Shown one piece after another: positions 21,954 to 32,899 of a stretch of DNA of 64,000 nucleotides; position 1 is the first letter of the stretch, and the number at the start of each line of letters is the position of its first letter. Origin of the DNA: Aphrocallistes beatrix (Eukaryota; Porifera; Hexactinellida; Sceptrulophora; Aphrocallistidae); contig OY725503.1 in the NCBI GenBank assembly GCA_963281255.1, forward strand, positions 3,100,001-3,164,000, written 5' to 3'. The notes beneath the pieces were generated by a model that worked only from the letters and a program-made list of their open reading frames with translations, searched no databases and was not told the origin of the DNA. The position numbers and the translations under genes are program-made.

Positions 21954-23178
21954 TTAAGGTTGGTGTTTCCTTCCAGAACTAACTTTAAAAGTTTTCATTA
22001 TTTTCTCCTGAGATTTTTAGTGGAAACTGTTCTCGATGAGTTATCTGCGAAAATACACTTTTCGGGAGCCCAAGAAGTGAGAAGAAAATTTTTTTTTCCC
22101 AAATGACCTAATTTATAGAGGACATTCAAGGAAACTTCAATGCCTTATGCCTCTTTTACTCAATTATTCTTGCACGAAATGGTTGAATAAAGAAAATAAT
22201 AGGAATAGAATTTCCAATTTTAACCCAAATAATTTTTTCTTTCAAATTTCGTTTATACAATATTTAGAGGCAGATTTTCGTCAGGAAAAATATTTTAACT
22301 TTTTTCTAAAGTAGAATATCAAAAATATGTCTCTATCATTTTGTTCTACGTGACGTGATCTTTCTAAAACCGTCGAGTTTTTAACTCTACGACCTTTGTA
22401 ACTAGAGATTCCTCCTTTGTAAAATTGATTTTTTAAAGTGCTAAAAACAGGCTACAAAGCCATTTTCTTCGGAAAGGCTTGTTTTCCATTCGTTTCTACT
22501 GTATTTTGATAATAAATAACATCAAAACATCCTAAATCAACTACTTATAGTAGTACTTAACTTCAAAATATGACATATCAAATATTTTCACATCATGACA
22601 CCTTCAAAAGTGTGAAAAAGTTGACAGTTATCACTGGGGGCCCAAAAATGACCATGTCCGACAGTTTCCGCCGAAATCCCATACCTACAACTTTATTTGA
22701 CTATGCCAGGTCGTTATTTTAATACTGAATTCGTACTCAGCACTAAATTTCCAGCAATTTGATATATATATTGACCATATTTGGAAATATTTTTGGTTGC
22801 CTTTTCCTAGCAACGGTCAGGAATGTTAAAAAATTCCTGGCCGTTGCTAGGCACGGTCAAACAAAAATGTTTCCAAATATGGTCAATATATATATCAAAT
22901 TGCTGGAAATCTAGTGCTGAGCATGAATTCAGCATTAAAAAGATGATCTGGCACTGTTAAAAGTAGTTATAGCTGTGGGACATTTCGCATTTAAAATGTG
23001 TCGTTTTTGGAGCGACACCAGGTGATACAAGTGGCTCAAAGTAGCGAAATATTGGGGCTGGAATTATAAAAATCGGGATTATTGTTTACAACCCCTATAA
23101 GCATCTATAATGATAAAAAAGCAATTTGGGCACATTTTTAACAAAAAACAAGTGTCGCATGGGAAACACCAACCTTAA
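21954..23178. mobile_element. S-family foldback, TTAA-flanked
   Basis: It is bounded by TTAAGGTTGGTGTTTCC and GGAAACACCAACCTTAA. The central hairpin near 22800-22860 pairs ATTCCTGGCCGTTGCTAG-type sequence, and longer arms carry GCACTAAATTTCCAGC and its inverse. The TTAA on both sides could be a target duplication (piggyBac/Kolobok style). No ORF, so non-autonomous. A relative is at 35309-37104. Confidence 0.7.
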
Positions 23179-23401
23179 TACAAGGAAAACAAGTAATGTG
23201 CTTGATTGGTCCAATCACTGCTTTAATTACTAGCAATTACCCAAAAACCATACTTCTACGAGTTTAGGGCATTCAAAAAAGTTCTCATCCTATTTCTGTA
23301 TATCTCAAAGATGGTGAAAGTAGGATATTTTCGATTTATCCATTGTATTCTTTAGGGCAGTGTTTCTCTACCTTTTTCCAATTGCGGCACACTAAAATAT
23401 A

Positions 23402-23779
23402 CAGTGGAACCTGTATATAACGGCCACCCAAGGGACTGGACAAAAATGGCCGTTATACACAGGTGACCGTTATATACAGGTGATTGTCTTAATCCCCCAA
23501 AGGTATCAACGTAGTGCAATAAATATCAAGTTTTTAGAAATCCATTATTTGAAGTAATTACATGAAACTTAACTTGTTCATCGTTCGTATCAGGTCCTGT
23601 AATAAACACATAAAACCTTGAAAAAGGTGATGGCCGTTATAGACAGGTAGTGGCCGTTATAGACAGGTAATGGCCGTTATACACAGTTTTAGGGTCAGTA
23701 AAGGAATACAAACGGGTGGCCGCTGGCCGAGTTGAGCAGGTGACCGTTATATAGGTGACCGTTATAGCAAGTTTGACTG
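23402..23779. mobile_element. pogo-B MITE
   Basis: Its ends are CAGTGGAACCTGTATATAAC and GCAAGTTTGACTG with TA on both sides. Internal GGCCGTTATAGACAGGTA units are present. A hAT-like end GGGCAGTGTTTCTCTACC lies just upstream at 23354. Confidence 0.85.
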
Positions 23780-24290
23780 TACTTACTTTTTCAAGTCACA
23801 CCTGCATATGCTATATTCTACTAACCATTTTAACTTAACGATCCAATGGGTAATGTAGGTATATATCTTATATATTAAGGTTGGCCTTTCCTAGGGGCAT
23901 TTTGTTTTTTATCAAAAATTTGCCAAAAGTCCTTTTTAAAACGCAATGGTTTTTTTTGTTTGTTCAGAATTGATTGAGGAACTGGGAGGTGCTATAAATG
24001 TAAAATATGGCACACTCACTAAATTCGTCATAAATAGAACCTATTGCGCAATCATATGGTGACTAATCTAAATTTTAACAACGGAAATGAGTACTTTGGC
24101 ATCATATTTATATATGCTGGTAATACATTCTTAAACTCTATTCTGTATGGTTAATAATTTAAGGCATCTCATATTTGTTCGATCATCTTCAACAGCATCC
24201 CTAGTCCAAAATCCACAAATTACTGTGAGTGCTGATGTGTAGTAGGCTATGATGAAACGTAGCCTCCTTTAAAGGCATTGTAATGGATGT
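23780..24290. repeat. Fragments of S and F1 elements
   Basis: An S terminus TTAAGGTTGGCCTTTCC at 23875 is followed by about 100 bp of S arm. From about 24045 a right F1 arm runs to its terminus AGTAGGCTATG at 24250. Both are partial. A short unassigned spacer leads to the next F1 element. Confidence 0.6.
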
Positions 24291-25552
24291 CCATAGCCTA
24301 CTGTATATAAGGCCTCACAGTAACTTGCGGATTTGGGACTAGGGATGCGGCAGAAGATGGTTGAACTAATAAATGAGCTGCCTTAAATCATTAACAAAGC
24401 ACAATAGAGCTTAGGAATGTATTACCAGCATATATAAATATGGTGTCAAAGAACTCATATCCGTTGGTAAAATTTAGATTTGTCACCATATGGTTGCGCA
24501 ATAGGCTATATTTGTGACAAATTTAGTGATTTTCAGAGACCGTTTAAGGGTACTTCTAAGTGTTTTTGATATAAACTGTTTCGCATATAACTGAGATGTG
24601 AATGGGTTATTAATACGAAAAATTTGGAATTTTTCATGGAGTGTTGCTATGGAAAAGTGTTTTGGGTAGACTATTTCCTATTAAGTGATAATATAATTTC
24701 AACCTCTAAATTCAATGGTTTACGAGTTATTAGACAATTTATCATATTGGTCACATTTGATAATTTGTCGAATATCTCGTAAACCATTGAATTTAGATCG
24801 AAATTATACTATCGCTTGATAGGAAGTAGTCTATTCGCTATCAAATGGAATTTAATTTTAATGTCTAGCTATCGCTGTTTTCAAGATATAACCCCAACTG
24901 ACCAAAACACGTTTCCATAGCAACACTGGAATGTAGCAACACTCCATGAAAAAATTCCAAATTTTTCGTATTAACCCATTCACATCTCAGTTCTATGCGA
25001 AAAAAATTATAATAAAAACACTTATAAGTGGGGAATTCCATGCCAAAAAAACCAATCATTCCACCACCATCAACCGATTTGTCTGAAATTTGCTGTGCGA
25101 CAAGGCACTGATATGTCTTTACTTTTGTGAAAATTTCAGATCAATCGGTCATGTGGTTTTTGAGTTATGACGTCACAAATTTTTGAATTTTTGCTGTTTG
25201 ACCAAGGATTTTCACAATGGTAAAATCACCATCCCATTTTAAACTCGAATAACTCGAAAAATATTCATCAAATTCTTTCATAAATTGCAATACTTATGTT
25301 TTTACATATGGAGAACTCGAAAAACTTGAGTAAATTAAGTTTTGAGTTCCTTTTCTTTGTGAAAACTGGAACTGAAACTAACTCCCGAAGCAAACCGGAA
25401 CTATGACGAAACAAAAATGTATATTTTGGAAACTGTTTTATTTTTGGGTATTTTACTGTTTATATTCATAATTGTATAGAAAAATTCATTTGGTTTCCAT
25501 ATGTTCTCTTTGAGTTATTCACATTTTTGTACTTGTAAACGCTTTCTATATA

Positions 25553-26324
25553 CAGGGTGGCCCATAAGTTCTGTCCCAAGCTTTATTAGGTATAAAATTT
25601 CTTATGCTCAAACAATATTAGTTATTATTGTCTTTAGAGATTGTAATTCGAATACTTTCAACGATTTAAAAAGATTTTTCGAGTCTGAGACCTAGAACTG
25701 TGTTTTGTACGGTGAGTTTGGTGAATAAAAAATGTGTCCTGGCTCGCAGCGAAAATCGCGAATCAGAGGCCACTGCTTTTCGAATTATCTTTCTAGAGTC
25801 TTCAAATTCTCGGAAAAAATAGCTCTCACATTTTCCTCGAACACTCTAAATTTGTAGAAATATACGATGTGAAGATCAGTGCATTTTGAGGACAAATTGG
25901 ATCATATTTTTTTGTGATGTGGATAAAGTACTATTTTAGGGAATTTTGCAAAATATAACTAATTTGAACTGCGAATGAATAACTTTTTCTTATGTCTGAA
26001 AATGAATTCAGTGGATTCGTGAAATATTTATATGGTGAATGAAAGGTATCTGGTGTTAAATCGTCATGGAACATCAATTATGTAGACAATTTATACAGAA
26101 GCAGCGGGACCTGATTTGCGATTTTCGCTGCGCGCCAGGACACATTTTGTATTCACCAAACTCACCATACAAAACACAGTTCTAGGTTTCAGACTCGAAA
26201 AATCTTTTTAACTCGTTGAAAGTATTCGAATTACAATCTCTAAAGACCATAATAACTAAGACTGTTTGAGTATAAAAAATTTTATATCTAATGAAGCTTG
26301 GGACAGAACTTATGGGCCACCCTG
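25553..26324. mobile_element. Mariner-type MITE, complete
   Basis: Its ends are CAGGGTGGCCCATAAGTTCT and AGAACTTATGGGCCACCCTG, with long internal inverted arms. It is inserted at TA in the G left arm. The sister arm near 28652 (gagttatatatagaaag) is the empty site and shows that exactly TA was duplicated. Confidence 0.9.
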
Positions 26325-26597
26325 TATAACTTAAAATTTTATGCCTTTTGTAAAAATATAAAATTGACCTGACAACTCTCAATTTCTACCATTTTGAAAA
26401 TGCTTTTATATCTTCCTCTATAATATCACTCATTCTTACAACATTCTGCTATTGATAAGTGCATTCGGAATTATATGTCTGTTGTATGTATATTTGACCA
26501 CAGATAGACTAAACATAAACAGTGCAATGCTGTTGTTGCTATGTAATAGGAATGCAATAAATGTCACTAATGAGTTGAAAAGTTAATTTTAGAGGAC

Positions 26598-27710
26598 TGT
26601 TGCGTAGATTCGTGAGATCGTAAATCCGTGAGATTCTTATACTATATAACCATGGATGGTTTTCTAGCGTAGAATTCTGAGATTATCCGTAGAATCGTGA
26701 GGTTTTGTTCTGTTTACTCAAATCACCTTATGGTTCAATCAGTTTCATCGTAACTTGATAACCACCACCACCACCAAATTGTGGCACGCGACACAATTTG
26801 ATGGCGCGCGACACAGTTTACTATGGTGAAACCCCATATGGACCATAAATGCAAAATAAAATTCATCCATAGTCCATATGGGGTTTTACAAAGTAAATTG
26901 TGTCGTGTGCCACTAAATTATGTCGCGCGCCATCAAATTGTGTCGCGTGCCACAATTTGGTGGCGGTGGTTATCAAGTTACGATGAAACTGATTGAACCA
27001 TAAGGTGATTTGAGTAAGCGGAACAAAATCTCACGATTCTACGGATAATCTCGGAATTTTACGCTAAAAAACCATCCATGGTTATATACTTAGGGCGGTC
27101 AGAAAGCTCTAATCAGTGCTATCATATACTCTTATTGTACCTTATTGGATCGATATTGAAGCTTGAATTTACTTCTTAACACATTCACAAGTGATACCAA
27201 TTTACAGAATCAAAATCTAGAGACAACTCTTTGTATACCACGTCCTATATATTGTGTCGCTTGAGCCACCGTGTAAAATTATGGCCACAAATCACCCGTT
27301 CACCACTCGTTCTTCCCTAAAAAGTAGGCTCCATTATCAGATATTTGAATCTGAGAGAGTATCATTCCCATCAACTTCCTAAGATTGATTTGTATTTGAG
27401 CATTCGTATCGCTTAGTAATGCCCTTGTAATGTCGTTACTCTTGAGGGAAGGTCGGGTGGTTTGTGGCCATAATTTTACACGGTGGCTCAAGCGACACAA
27501 TATATAGGAAGTGGTATACAAAGAGTTTTCTCTAGATTTTGATTTTGTAAATTGGTATCACTTGTGAATGTGTTAAGAAGTAAATTCAAGCTTCAATATC
27601 AATCTAATAAGGTACAATAAGAGTGTATGATAACACTGATTAGAACTTTCTGACCGCCCTAAGTAGTATAAGAATCTCACGGATCTACGATCTCACGAAT
27701 CTACACAACA
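26598..27710. mobile_element. B-family palindrome inserted in the G left arm
   Basis: Its ends are TGTTGCGTAG and CTACACAACA. The centre near 26858 has CCATATGGAC pairs. GGAC flanks both sides (26594-26597, 27711-27714). The sister arm near 28390 reads tagtcctctaa without insertion, so the target is present once there. The element is related to the palindrome at 61876-62259. It is enlarged by the insertion at 27089-27663. Confidence 0.8.
27089..27663. mobile_element. Palindromic MITE (CTTAGGGCGGTCAG) nested in B
   Basis: It is a nearly perfect palindrome with ends CTTAGGGCGGTCAGAAAG and CTTTCTGACCGCCCTAAG, and TA on both sides. The other arm of the B palindrome near 26640 (tatactatataacc) is the empty site, confirming a TA duplication. 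575 bp, non-coding. Confidence 0.85.
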
Positions 27711-27754
27711 GGACTAATATTTGCTAAACAATCCGAAATTTAGTCTAAATCATA

Positions 27755-28358
27755 GCACTCTGTATATAAGGCCTTCCATATAAATCTCAAAAATGGACCA
27801 GGGATGCGGTCGAAGAAGGTTGATCAAATACATGATCTGCCAAAAATCATGAACGACGCAGAATAGAGCTTCGAAATGTATTACCAGTATATATAAATAT
27901 GACGCCAAAGTATCTAAATCCGTTGTTAAAATTTCGATTAGTCATCATGTGATTCCGCAATAGGTTATACTTGGGACAAATTTAGTGATTTTCAGAGGCC
28001 GTTTAAGGTCGCTTCTAAGTGTTTTTATTATATTTTTTTCGCATAGAACTGAATGGGCTTGATGCAAAAATTTGGGGGTTTTTTCATTAAAAGTTTCTAC
28101 ATTCCAGCGTTGCTATGGAAACGCATTTTGATCAGTTGAGGTCATATCTTGAAAACCGCAATAACTATACATTCAAATTTGATCTTATTTGATAGACAAT
28201 AGACTACTTCCTATAAAGCAATAACATAATTTCCACGTCTAGATTTAATGGTTTACGAGTTATTAGACAAATTATCACTTTGGTCAGAATTGGTAATTTG
28301 TCTAATAACTCGTGAGATTTAGATGGAAGGCCTTATATACAGAGTGCTATGATTTGAA
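27755..28358. repeat. F1-variant centre of the G palindrome
   Basis: F1-like arms with variant ends CATAGCACTCTG / CAGAGTGCTATG. Their flanks are themselves inverted (CTAAAT / ATTTGAACT), so this is the palindrome centre and not a separate insertion. A similar variant end occurs at 60880. Confidence 0.65.
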
Positions 28359-29652
28359 CTAAATTTCGGATTATTAAGCAAATATTAGTCCTCTAAAATT
28401 AACTTTTCAACTTATTAGTGACATTTATTGCATTCCTATTACATAGCAACAACAGCATTGCACTGTTTATGTTTAGCCTGTCTGTGATCAAATATACAAC
28501 AGACTTATAATTCCGAATGCACTTATCAATTGCAGAATGTTGTAAGAATTAGTGATATTATAGAGGAAGACAAAAAAGCATTTTCAAAATGGTAGAATTG
28601 AGAGTTGTCAGGTCAATTTTATATTTTTACAAAAGGCATAAAATTTTGAGTTATATATAGAAAGCGTTTACAGGTACAAAAATGTGAATAACTCAAAGAG
28701 AACATATGGAAACCAAATGAATTTTTCTATACAATGAATTATGAATATAAACAGTAAAATACCCAAAAATAAAACAGCTTCCAAAATATACATTTTTGTT
28801 TCGTCATAGTTCCGGTTTGCTTCGGGAGTTAGTTTCAGTTCCAGTTTTCACAAAGAAAAGGAACTCAAAACTTAATTTATCAAGTTTTTCGAGTTCTCCA
28901 TATGTAAAAACATAAGTATTGCAATTTATGAAAGAATTTGATGAATATTTTTCGAGTTATTCGAGTTTAAAATGGGATGGTGATTTTACCATTGTGAAAA
29001 TCCTTGGTCAAACAGCAAAAATTCAAAAACTTGTGACGCCATAACTCAAAAACCACATGACCGATTGATCTGAAATTTTCACAAAAGTAAAGACATATCA
29101 GTGCCTTGTCGCACAGCAAATTTCAGACAAATCGGTTGATGGTGGTGGAATGATTGGTTTTTTGACATGGAATTCCCCAAATGCTCTTAAACCGTCTCTG
29201 AAAATCACCAAACTTGTCAAAAATATAACCTATTGCGCAACCATATGGTGACTAATCTAAATTTTAACAACGGATATGAGTACTTTGACACCATATTTAT
29301 ATATGCTGGTAATACATTCCTAAGCTCTATTTGCTTTGTTAATGATATAAGCTGCTCATGTATCAGTTCAACCATCTTCTACCGCAACCCTAGTCCCAAA
29401 TCCGCAAGTTACTGTGAGGCTTTATATACAGTAGGCTATGGGATGTCATATTTATTTCATTGTAACAAATATATACGGTACATTATAATTACATGGCTAA
29501 AGTTACTAGGGCACGCGGAAGGATAAAGCTTTTGAAGGGGTACGGGAATGAAAAAGGTTGAGAACCCCTGATCTAGCTCCAAAATTAGTCGAATTAATCA
29601 TTGCCTTTCAGTAAACCTTCCTGTTAAAACTCGATTAATGTGTATATATATA

Positions 29653-30504
29653 CAGGGTGTCTCATAATTATTGTCCCCTTAATTAAATAAGCAATAATAT
29701 AAAATGAATTGCGTTACTGGTTATAATTATTTTCCTATATAACCTCCTCCCATCTATATGGATTTACGAGTTCTATCTGGCATCCCACTCACTAAACTTT
29801 CCAAAAGATTCGGCTCAATCTCCGACCACACATGTTTAGCTGAATTTTTAGGGTTTCAAGACTATCAGCAGGCTCACTCTCTTCAAGTCTAGATTTCAAG
29901 ATAGATCAAAGGTTTTTGATCGGATTAAGGACAGGCGAGTTCCCTGGCCATTGATTTTTACTCCAGAACGAACTGAGGTTCTCACTACCCCATTTCTGTG
30001 TCCTAATGGCAGTGTGAGCAGGTGCACCGTCCTGCATGAAGACAACTTTCGACAAGTTTTGCGCAAATTTCTTCTCCAAAACTGTTCCAGCATTTGCAGT
30101 TCTTTTAAGCGAAGGTAGACAGGTCTTTGTTAGAATTTCATCGATATAGTAAACAGCATTAATTGTCTGTTTAGGAGGAAGAAAATATAATTCCGAGAGG
30201 GCTTGGGAGCTCATCATCCCCCATACCATCACTTTCGGTGGACCAGCACCTGGTCGATGTTCAAGGCTCTCGCCTTTCTTGTGCTAGAGCCGCGGCCTTT
30301 TTATGGTTCGAATTGATACACAAACATCCTTAGCAACTTTTTTTGCGTCATACCAGCAAGTAACATGCCTACAGCATGATTTCTAATTTCTGAATGGTTA
30401 GATTTGACTTCCATTTTGTCAAAAAAAGGGGTAATTACAGAATCAATGTAAAGGAAAACGTAGAAGAGCTATTAGAAAACAGTTATAGTGAAAACCATTA
30501 ACAG
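29653..30504 (-). mobile_element. Mariner/Tc1 transposon remnant with transposase pieces
   Basis: A leader at about 29622 is followed by (TA)n and the terminus CAGGGTGTCTCATAATTATT (29653). On the minus strand the transposase starts MEVKSNHSEIRNHAVGMLLA near 30412. After a deletion it continues as MVWGMMSSQALSELYF (30190-30232), then VVFMQDGAPAHTA with the second catalytic Asp, and WPGNSPVLNP near 29930. The HTH-to-catalytic segment is largely missing and several frame breaks exist. The right terminus is not found, being cut where the hAT MITE starts at 30505. Inactive. Confidence 0.85.
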
Positions 30505-30719
30505 CAGTGGTGTTTTGGGGGGAGGCGCGCCCCCCCCACTTTTTTCGCTTGGGGAGGCGCTCCTTACCTCATGCTGACTACCATTTTAATCTTAGCCTTA
30601 GAATGTATTACGTAGCATAACAAATTCAAATCAATTGTTGCCATTTTAAACTAACCATACTTTTTTGGGCAAACCAGATCGAAGGGAGGGCAAATGCCCC
30701 CCCCTGGAAGAAACCCTGA
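30505..30719. mobile_element. hAT-type MITE, altered right end
   Basis: The left 150 bases match the MITE at 14723 (CAGTGGTGTTTTGGGG start). The right end AAGAAACCCTG differs, so the copy is rearranged. No clean TSD. Confidence 0.6.
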
Positions 30720-30931
30720 TTAATATACACATTCTATTAAAATTTCAGCCTTCTATCACCTAAAATGGCTGAATTATAGTCGAAAAACTGAAATTTATAA
30801 TTATAAAAAGGTGACAATGACGTCATAATTCCATGCTTAGTCGACATTTTCGTCTGAGGTCAGAACTTAGTGGAGCCATAGCCAAAAATCAGCTCTCTGT
30901 GCCTAGTTTCTTCTTCAATCAATTCGCAACA
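30720..30931 (-). mobile_element. Core repeat, start-proximal half only
   Basis: Inverted core sequence from the region after the hAT MITE to the complement of the core start (CAATTCGCAACA near 30930). It contains one TGACGTCA near 30819. The hairpin-bearing end is missing. Confidence 0.7.
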
Positions 30932-30956
30932 GATATATATATATACGTGGTATATA

Positions 30957-31487
30957 TCCTTACTATTAAAACTCGATTAATGTTTGTGTATGTGTGTATA
31001 TATATATATATATGTAACGAATTGATTGAAGAAACTGTCAGAAAGCTGATTTATGGCATGTGGGAGTCTTTTGACTATGGTTCCAGTAAGTTCTGAGCTC
31101 AGACGAAAATGTCGACTCATCATGGAATTATGACGTCATTGTCACGTTTTTTATAATTAGAAATTTCAGTTTTTCGACCATAACTCAGCTATTTTAAGTG
31201 ATAGAAGGCTGAAATTTTAATAGAATGTATATTAACATTTTTCAAATGTAGTAGAATTATCATCAAAAGATGATGACTCATCACTCTGTTATGACGTCAT
31301 TAATACACATCAAAAATGTTAAAAATTGACATTTTGGTGATTTTTCGTGCGATATCGATTATAATTATCACTGGGACAGACGTATTTAGAGATGTTATCT
31401 CCCTTATAATTAATCAATGTGACCCCATGCGCCCAAAGGGCACCTCCGGCGGACACAAAGTGTACACCAGCCGCGCAGCGCGCTTGT
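30957..31487 (+). mobile_element. Leader plus core repeat
   Basis: A leader at 30957, a TA/TG microsatellite, then the core to CTTGT (31487). Two TGACGTCA sites lie near 31132 and 31291, with TGACTCA near 31275. The last hairpin is shortened. The core faces the inverted half-copy at 30720-30931. Confidence 0.8.
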
Positions 31488-31494
31488 ATATATA

Positions 31495-31926
31495 CAGTGG
31501 AACCTGTATATAACGGCCACCGAAAGGACTGGACAAAATTTCCCGTTATACACAGGTGACCGTTATATACAGGTGATTGTCATCACCAAAATGTATCAAC
31601 GTAGTGCAATAAATATAAGTTTTTAGAAATTCATTACTTGAAGTCAATACATGAAACTTGTTTATCGTTCGTAAAAGGTCCTGTAATAAACACATAAAAA
31701 GGTGATGGTCGTTATAGATAGGTTGTGGCCGTTATAGACAAGTAGTGGCCGTTATAGGCAGGTGATGGCCGTTATAGACAGTTTTAGGGGCAGTAAGGGA
31801 CTACAAACGGGTGGCCGCGTTGAGCAGGTGACCGCTATACACAGGTTCAATACTATGGAACTTCGGACGGGACTATTCATTGGTGACCGCTATAGACAGG
31901 TGACCGTTATAGCAGGTTCGACTCTG
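31495..31926. mobile_element. pogo-B MITE
   Basis: CAGTGGAACCTGTATATAAC begins in the TA tract that follows the core end. The right end GCAGGTTCGACTCTG has one extra dinucleotide. Internal GGCCGTTATAGACA units are present. Confidence 0.8.
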
Positions 31927-32247
31927 TATATATATATACATTAACCTAGTTTTAATAGTAAGGATGACAATACATATATTGTAGCGTCTTACAATGATTT
32001 ATATCGTGAGTGTGAAGTCATGTATATTGTATAGAAAAGGTGTGAAAAATTGTTTTCCATTTTTTTTGAAAGGTGTGAAATTGACAAATTTTGTGATTTT
32101 TGTATGATATCGATAATAACAGAGATGTGTTCAGAGATGTTATCTAACTTATAATTAATCAATGCGAGCATAGGCGTCCAAAGGACGCTTCTGGCGGACA
32201 AAGCGTCCGTTGGTCGCGCGCAGCGCAAGTAAGCGAAGCGCGCTTGT
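31927..32247 (+). repeat. Inverted leader plus terminal part of a core repeat
   Basis: After a TA tract an inverted leader (GTTTTAATAGTAAGGA, ending about 31965) appears, then a dispersed segment (gaaaaattgttttccat) also seen at 57360-57460 inverted. From about 32075 the terminal third of a core follows, to CTTGT at 32247. The leader at 30957 and this inverted leader together look like the two ends of one unit. Confidence 0.6.
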
Positions 32248-32899
32248 ACTTGTATAAAATTCTAAACAAATACTAAATTGAAGTGGCGATTGCCATCGAC
32301 GGTAGGAACAACAAGGACGGTGTCAAAGGAAATTCTGACAATCCACCATAGGAGTAAAGCAGATAGGCACAATTTTGGACGAAAATGAAGCACCTTTTTT
32401 CACGGAATTTCATGCTTCCGATTTAATAATTCAAAATTCTTCAAATATAATATGTAAGGAGCGGAAGTTGAGGCTTTTGGAGTGGAGTTTGTTTGAAAAA
32501 AGGGTGAAAATTAGGGCTTTTAATTGATAAAATAAGTAGGAGAAAAAAGTGACGATAATTCCAGGGACGAAAGTTCCGCTACGCGTTGTCGGGTAACCGG
32601 GGGCATGCCCCCGGAAAAAAAATTACATTTTGGTTTCGGAAATGGCAAATCCGCATTCTGACAGCACAATTGAGCAAGATTAAAAAGTTTAAAACATGTT
32701 TTTAATGCCATATTTTATCATTTTGCAGAAAATTTCCAGGGATGTATGGTAACCCTGGTATCCCTACTGCACACACAAAAAAGAAACAAAGTTGGGAACT
32801 TGGTTCAACGCGTCCAAAAATGTATTTAATAGATGAATTATAACTAGATTAATGTACGTAGTTCTCTGAATAAATATCCAAACAAGTTTCAATCAATGG
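32248..32899. repeat. Dispersed repeat block near the NHL gene 3' end
   Basis: Sequence at about 32452-32590 (TATGTAAGGAGCGGAAGTTG through CAGGGACGAAAGTTCCGC) is shared with 35774-35905. A perfect small palindrome GGGGGCATGCCCCC lies at 32602-32615. The rest is unassigned AT-rich 3' flank of the NHL gene. Confidence 0.55.

Larger units (their letters stand above)
25029..29179. mobile_element. G palindrome inserted in the F1 right arm
   Basis: Its ends are TGGGGAATTCCATG and CATGGAATTCCCCA. The left arm (25029-26597 and 27711-28050) and right arm (28060-29179) are inverted copies over nearly their entire lengths, once the two insertions in the left arm are removed. The centre is an F1-like segment (27755-28358). 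No ORF is shared between arms. Confidence 0.8.
24291..29440. mobile_element. F1 foldback with a nested foldback stack
   Basis: It begins CATAGCCTACTG (24291) and ends CAGTAGGCTATG (29440). The 7-bp GGATGTC is exactly repeated at 24284-24290 and 29441-29447, so the whole 5.15 kb is one insertion. The left arm is intact. The right arm is split at 25028/29180 by the G palindrome. Non-coding throughout. Confidence 0.85.
20909..29570. mobile_element. Candidate 8.7-kb hAT-type element swollen by nested insertions
   Basis: The left end TAGGGGCTTCCAACCT...CGTACCCC and the right end (complement CAGGGGTTCTCAACCTTTTT...CGTACCCC) are matching inverted termini of hAT style. They are flanked by ATCTAGAT (20901-20908) and ATCTAGCT (29571-29578), which agree in 7 of 8 bases. 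The interior is mostly other elements (core, S, pogo-B, F1), with no transposase. The pairing could be coincidental. Confidence 0.5.

Noticed and set aside
27718-28386. Reading the F1-variant inside G as a separate later insertion
   Set aside because: Its immediate flanks are inverted copies of each other and show no direct duplication, so it is the palindrome centre.
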